Shown piece after piece: positions 57,831 through 64,000 of a stretch of DNA of 64,000 nt. Where the stretch lies: assembly GCA_900239685.1 (NCBI GenBank), contig OENT01000247.1, positions 1 through 64,000 of the forward strand. The letters run 5' to 3'. Positions within the stretch are counted from its first letter, which is position 1; every line of letters starts with the position of its first letter. Origin of the DNA: Rotaria macrura. Lineage: Eukaryota > Rotifera > Eurotatoria > Philodinida > Philodinidae. The notes under the pieces are model-generated. The model had not been told where the DNA came from, did no database searches, and saw only the letters and a list, made by a program, of their open reading frames with translations. The translations under genes were made by a program, and so were the position numbers.

Positions 57831-60800
57831 AAATCGGCTACCGTATGCAATTAGCAGCGACGAAATCTTTATTTTCAACAGTCACGCCGAACTCATGTTG
57901 ACATTGACCGTTCTCATTTGATCTATGCTTATCATAGAAATTACGAGTTAAAATTAAAAACTTGATGTTCGTGTCAAATAAAGAAGAAACGAATCTATGA
58001 GGCAAAGTATTTGAGGAGATTATAAGATAAAAGTTATGAGCATTCGTAACTCTGTCTTTTTCTAGAAATGTCGTTTGAAAAAAGCAGACTGGAATAGATC
58101 AACAGAGAGTTTTCATCGATTCTTACATTTTCATTTATCTTCAAATCTCTACGTTAGTTGACTTTGAAAAGAACTCTATCGGGAAACTTGGAATTAAAAT
58201 CATTTTCTATTTTCTTTACCTTCCTTCTTAAATTCACCTCGTACGAAATAGAACTTCGTATTTAGTTCCATATTGATTTTTCCAATAAGTTATGAATGAC
58301 AAATAATGCAAAACGTATTTTTCTTTTCTCAAATCATATCTAATCAACCTTGATACATTGCATATTAGATGCAATGTGCTAAAAATAAAAATAATTCCTC
58401 TTCATCACATTCGTTTTCTCTCGAGGTGAGAATTCTTTACTCATGACTATTCGACAGGTGAGTCAAGGAAATCTGTTTCAATATTGAGTAAGAACGAATA
58501 TGTAATAGGTGTTCTCGTGTTAATCATCTTATTACTTTGCTACAGACGTTGATTATTATTATACAAGGACGTGAACATTGGTGTGTCAGTGAATTATTTG
58601 AAAAAACGTTCTCTGTATAATTTTAATAATTATTCGAATTTCGATAATTGCATCCTTTATAAGAATCATAATTCGTTGCTTGACTTAATAACACGTTTGA
58701 CGATTGGACAACGCATCTGTTACGATTAAAGGCGTTTATCATAACGATAGGCATGAAACAGAAATGGAATTTCGTATTTTTCAACTAGTCAATGAAAAAA
58801 AGAACAATTTAAAGCAGAACGTGAATGTAGTCTCGTGTGAAATTCACACTCCGAGTACGTTCGTTCCCAGAATTTCTCTCGAAGAACGATGGCAATCTTC
58901 GGTACAATGTTGATCGATCGACAGATGAAAATATCCAATATAAAGACCGGTGTCGGAAAGTTTGAAGATAAAACAACTTCGAGTCTACAAAGATACACCC
59001 GTGTAATTCATCGGTATGGAATAATTGTTTGTTGAACAGATTCCAGTTGAGTTGCAAAGATTTTCGAGCTCTGGTTAGATTCACGAACGAGGGTCATCAT
59101 TCGAGGACATGCCAATTCAATGATTTAGACCGACCAGACCTGGAAGTTCTTGAACTCAATAAGATCTACTCCGGCATGTAGCAATTTGGTATGGTGACCG
59201 GACTATTCGTCGCAGTGACTTGATTCCAATCGAAGGTCCTATCTTCTCTTTTTACATGGAGCGGCTTATTCAGTTAAGATTGAAGCATAGAATCGAATGA
59301 CTAAAAAGAATTATGAAAATATTATTCATGAATCAATGTTTATTTTCGATCTCGACCTGTACGATAATATTCATTTTCAGACAACAAACTAGTTTATTCA
59401 AGGTAGAAAAATAGTAACACCCCTCCTCGTGTACTAATTAGAATAGCACAGTGCCTTTCGTTCGATTCACTCTGCCACTCAAAACTTATGACTAGAGTAA
59501 CGTTTGTTACTTAGCAGACCTTTCTTAACAATACTTATCAATTGACTTCATTCAGTACTCCACATTAATGGTCAATTAATCAAAAGCCAACATCTGCTAA
59601 TTAGATATGCAATGATGACACTCGTTTAGACGCGATCGATAAATCATGGCTTATGAAATGTTCGCACTCGTTTTGACAGAGCCTCCAAACCAAAACTATC
59701 TTATCGACTATGAACATCAATAATGCAGTTAAGAAGGATCTGATATATTATCGTGTTAGAACTCTTTAGCTTCATATTCGGAGATGCAAAATCAAAGTTG
59801 ATTTATGATTAATATTTCCATCGGTCATTTAATTCATTCGATCTTATGCTTCCATCTTAATGGAATAACCCACTCTGTTTAAAAAAAGAGAAGTATTCGA
59901 GCGATGATTGAAACGGTGTCATGGCGACGGACTGCCCTAGAACCATTCGAAAATCGTGAAAGACTTGGGTGCGATGCCTAAATTTAATTCATTGCTCGAC
60001 GTCGGTTCAAATTTTCTTTTCATTCGGTCTCATTCCAGAAAACATCACCGGGAGTAACGAAAATTCATCTCGACTTACACATAATTAATTTTGATAGCCG
60101 ACTACAATGAAATTTTCTGCGTAATTTCTATTTAAAATATTCTTTATCCGCTTGATTCTTAATTATCAGATACTTGAACTGCATTCTGCCAATTTTCAGT
60201 CAAACTTTTTATCCAATTGTCATTGTCGTTTTCAAGATGCGATGAAATTTTTCTGCTCGAGGAGTAATCTGTTCTACTTCGGATCTTCACGGTGTGAGTG
60301 TCACTCAAACAATTAATACTCTAGAATTCTATTGTCGTACGGGTAAATCTCAATGGCTTCTTTTAGTTCTTCATTAGAATAATATATTATTATAGAAGTA
60401 TGCCGTGCGTGCATTTATATTCTAAATGGTTGTGGTTCATGAGTTGAATGTTCTCGTACTAGAACTTCTTCCGCACATACTATATGAAATTTCAGCATGT
60501 CCGTTCCCGAGTCAGAGCTCTACTGCGTCTTTGAACGTCGATAGAAGTTTTTCTTTGGCAGTATTTGTCATTCTCTATGCACATGAACAAATGAAGAATC
60601 ATAGCTTTTGTCATACATTGCTGGAACAAACCATTCAAAAGGAGAACGAAAGGGATGTGTTGGAACTTTAGCACTTCTATATGAATACTCGTAGCTCTAT
60701 GCATGCAAGTCGGATCTAAAGTTTAATCTAAATCGAGATGCAAATCTGAGACTGCTTAGTGTCGACGCAAAATTTTAAATCTTTCGCAAATAGAAATGTT

Positions 60801-63800
60801 CTGCTCTCATACTAGAGTCCTTGCCGAGTACAACTTTTGAAACGCACAATGTCACTGGACCCGAAACTTTTCTTGAATTAGTTAACTCGATTCATTAATC
60901 TATTTATGAAATAGAAAGTAGAACTCTCAAAAATGCACCGTAAATGTATCGTAATACTATCGTCATCGTCTTCTGAGTTGTGAAAATGCGCAGGGCACAA
61001 TCGTTCGTTCACATGATATCTGCAAAGTCTGCACAATTTCTCATTTATTATTCAATGAATGTTGTACCATTGGATTGAAAGATATTAGCTGTTACGGCTC
61101 AAGTCTTACTAAGACATTGCAATAAAATATCACCGTTCTCTGTCTAGAGTTCTGCATAAAAACTATTGTCATTACCTCATTTAAAATTGATAGTTCGTAT
61201 GAGAGAACGATAGTTTTGTTGTCGCCATAGCTCGGCAAAGAACGCATTCGAATGAACAATACTTTTTAATCATTTGCTTAAACGTGTCTATTATAAAGTT
61301 AATATAAATGGCACCCATCCAATTGAGTTTACAATCGATGTTATCGGCGACACGCTTTTCAAAAATCAATTTAAAGAATTGGACACGCCTATTATGATTA
61401 ATTCAGTTTTTTATTTCAATCAACATCTTCGATTATTCAACATTGATTCGAAAGCATAAAACAAGAATAATCTCTCACGTCTGTCTTCATAAATTAGTTT
61501 TGATTTAGTAGAAGAAAATTAGCTCGTCTAGCCGTCGAATGATTCTCGGGCCTATCCTATTAGTCTGCTTAATGCTCATATAAACGTTTGTTAATGTCGT
61601 TTGGATTGATATTACATCAACCACGAGAACGTACGGAGTTCGCGTTGTGGCCTGGTCTGATCACAAGAATCTATTTCACACTGACAACTATCCCAAAGAG
61701 CCTATTTTAGATATTTTGTTGACTGTGGAAACGTCTCTAGGAACTCTGAATTCTGTAGAGCAGCCATTCTGCAGTTGCTTGAAGATTAGATTTGACACGT
61801 TTCAATAAAGTTCATATTTTCGTTGCATAAGGAATAGTAGAGTGAGCACATGATCGGGCTCAATCACTATTCTTTCAGCAATTTCAGTCCGTATACTCTT
61901 TCTAACATCTGATGGCACAGTTTATCTGATTTCCCATCTACAACCGTTCGACTCGTTCTGCTCAGGAACTAAAGTAAAATTTATTCGTTCAAGTTCATAT
62001 AAAAATGATGCTTTGCGCTTTATTTCAAAAGGTCAAGTAGAGTATGCACACCCAACAGATAGAAGCAAGCTCATAAAGCGAGATTGAAAACGGTAACAAT
62101 CAATGTAAACTGGATAAAATCGGCGTGTCAAGATGAAACATAAGGCGACGAAATAAATCGTAGTTAGAAAAAATCTTCAGTGTATAATCACTAGATAAAA
62201 CCGATGTGACTTTGACCGAAACTCGATGTTTTTGCATTTCAAATACTTCTTGAACGCACTCATCATCATCGGAAAACAATAATAGTTAAAGAGAAATGTG
62301 AAAACGCATCACATGTACAGTTGAATAAATATTTTAATATTACTTCTCTTATTTTACTCTGTTATGACGTCTTCCGCGCGATGATGAACTGATGCCCTTA
62401 GAACTTAGAGAAACTCTCGGATCTCATTATAAATCAACTATGTTGTGGCAATAACATAATGGAAGTCCACAGAGAACTGCAGATGTTTTCTTCGTCTGTG
62501 TCTTGTAACATTCATAATTTGGCCACGACCATTCTCTGCCAATGCTTAGACATGTTTAAGATAAGATAGGCTACTGGAGATCGCTGTTTCTCTTATTTTT
62601 CGATTGGTTTCATTCTTTGGTTAGAATAGTTGTCAGATGAGTGTCAAATCTTCAGAGTGACATCGTTCGAGAATAAGTTTTATATCGTTGGGGACTTGTA
62701 CTTATTTAGAATAGAATTCCTGCTTGTTTAATACGAGCACGATGGGATTTCAGAGATTCAAATCTTTCACAAGTTAATTTCTTTTATTTATTTCAATAAA
62801 CTAATTTCGCAAATGAAGTTGCCCTCTCATTATTCAGATTTCGAAGTTGTTCTGAAAACGATTGAAGATATCTTTCTGATTACACAAACGAACGAATAGA
62901 GAACATTCTCATCACTATTTTGTTAGCGTTTATTTCGATTCTTGTTCTGCATGTGAAGTTCGATGAAGTTTTGTGCTTGGCCAATACATTTTGAACTGAA
63001 TGACGACTGACTGAAAACTGGACCATATCTAATCAGATGATTCTTTTCTTAATACATGCGGATAGATCGATGCCCATCGTTCATTCTACAGTATTATTAT
63101 CGGAAATATGATCATTTTATCAGAAAGATAAAATTGAATTCTGCAGTCAACAATTAGAGCGCCAAAAATTCATTAGCAAATCAATAGGAATTACCAAAAC
63201 TAAAAGTCATAGAAAATTGCTTCGTGATATTTAATTTGGCAAAGCTCATGTCAATAGAATCTATCGAGCAAGATTATGTTCAAGAAAATGTGTCTAATGA
63301 AAGTTTTCAAACTGAATCAGTAAATAGATAGAAGGTCGAACATAGAATTCTCAGTCTTTGCAATAAAACTGAAAAGCGCGTCAAAGAGAATAATCATTAG
63401 TCACCGAAATAGCCTCAGGAGATCACATCGAAATCGAGCATATTCAACAGGTTGCCTTTCATGCAACAGTTTTCTGTTGATGAAATTCAATTATAAATCA
63501 TTTTGAAATTGAATTTAACTACAGCAAAATACTTTTACATTTATGAATAGAAACCTACGCCAATCTCACAAAAATCTATCTAGATATAATCAATTCATTG
63601 CCCTTGCATAATCGAAAATACCTCCGAAAAGCTGATGAAAACATTTTTCGGAGTGACCTTTATATTTATACTGTTAATGTATACAAACGTCATTGTTTTT
63701 CATTTGCCGAACGAATCTGCTTACATGATATCTATTGATCGAAAACCACATCGTGAATAGACAAGATAACTAATTCGATTTCTCATTTCTACATGATCGG

Positions 63801-64000
63801 AGATCTTGGTTCGGGCGACCTCTATATTCAGATAATGTAACTAGACAAGATGCGAATATCTGCCTCGTGCAAACATTGTTTTCTTAATTACCGTCCAAAG
63901 TCGATTCCAAATGAGCTAATCATCAAGCAGAAAAATGTTGTTGAAGCGTAGAATTCAGAGGAAAAACAAAAACCCGATTGTAACTGATAAGTTTTGGTTC
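57831..64000. other. 6.2-kb interval without a supported gene
   Basis: AT-rich throughout. The longest frames (58704-58913, 60426-60671, 61274-61459, none over 95 codons) have no recognisable motif and no supporting splice signals. A CGGTTCAAAT string near 60003 resembles a tRNA B box but its flanks do not fold as tRNA. No repeats with clear ends were seen. Confidence 0.45.

Overview
The window looks like nuclear DNA of a small invertebrate, most likely a bdelloid rotifer. It is AT-rich, its genes are compact with many GT-AG introns of about 50-70 bp, and it carries conserved metazoan genes (NDUFA10, ENY2, CMC1, POP5, an RNF115/126-type RING ligase). It also has rotifer-flavoured material: a decayed ADP-ribosyltransferase/TPR gene, a rhodopsin-like receptor and a bacterial-looking NAD-dependent dehydrogenase. 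The assignment is inference from gene content; no taxonomic search was possible. No rRNA, tRNA, CRISPR array, retrovirus-like or Polinton element was recognised.

Layout. 1-4.2 kb: non-coding, with an old terminal-inverted-repeat element (2176-2547). 4.2-7.7 kb (-): RNF115/126-type E3 ligase in seven exons, one intron holding a 355-bp foldback repeat. A 453-bp gap with divergent starts follows. 8.15-20.45 kb (+): NDUFA10, ENY2, CMC1 and POP5 in a head-to-tail chain with gaps of 166, 106 and 28 bp. Each gap holds a pyrimidine-AG acceptor just before the next ATG, as expected for a spliced-leader operon. NDUFA10 has a 6.9-kb intron containing a long inverted repeat. 20.5-26 kb: sparse, with a decayed ART/TPR gene and two orphan exon candidates. 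26-28.4 kb (-): a secreted six-cysteine protein and a minimal small heat-shock protein. 33-34.1 kb (-): a 7TM receptor. 37.8 kb: a second short inverted-repeat element. 40.8-45.5 kb (+): a secreted RyR-domain-like protein, a carboxypeptidase B-like zinc protease and a uronate-dehydrogenase-like SDR. 47.5-54.2 kb: two tail-to-tail paralogous three-Ig-domain genes with the same exon plan. 54.2-64 kb: no gene I can support.

How genes fit together. The operon-like chain links two mitochondrial respiratory-chain proteins (a complex I subunit and a complex IV copper/assembly factor) with a chromatin/mRNA-export subunit and an RNase P subunit, a housekeeping set typical of metazoan operons. The Ig pair is a local inverted duplication: three internal exons have identical lengths, while the C-termini have diverged (one has a membrane anchor, the other has none visible). 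Exon boundaries were worked out by hand from splice sites, reading phase and protein similarity recalled from family knowledge. No database search was run.
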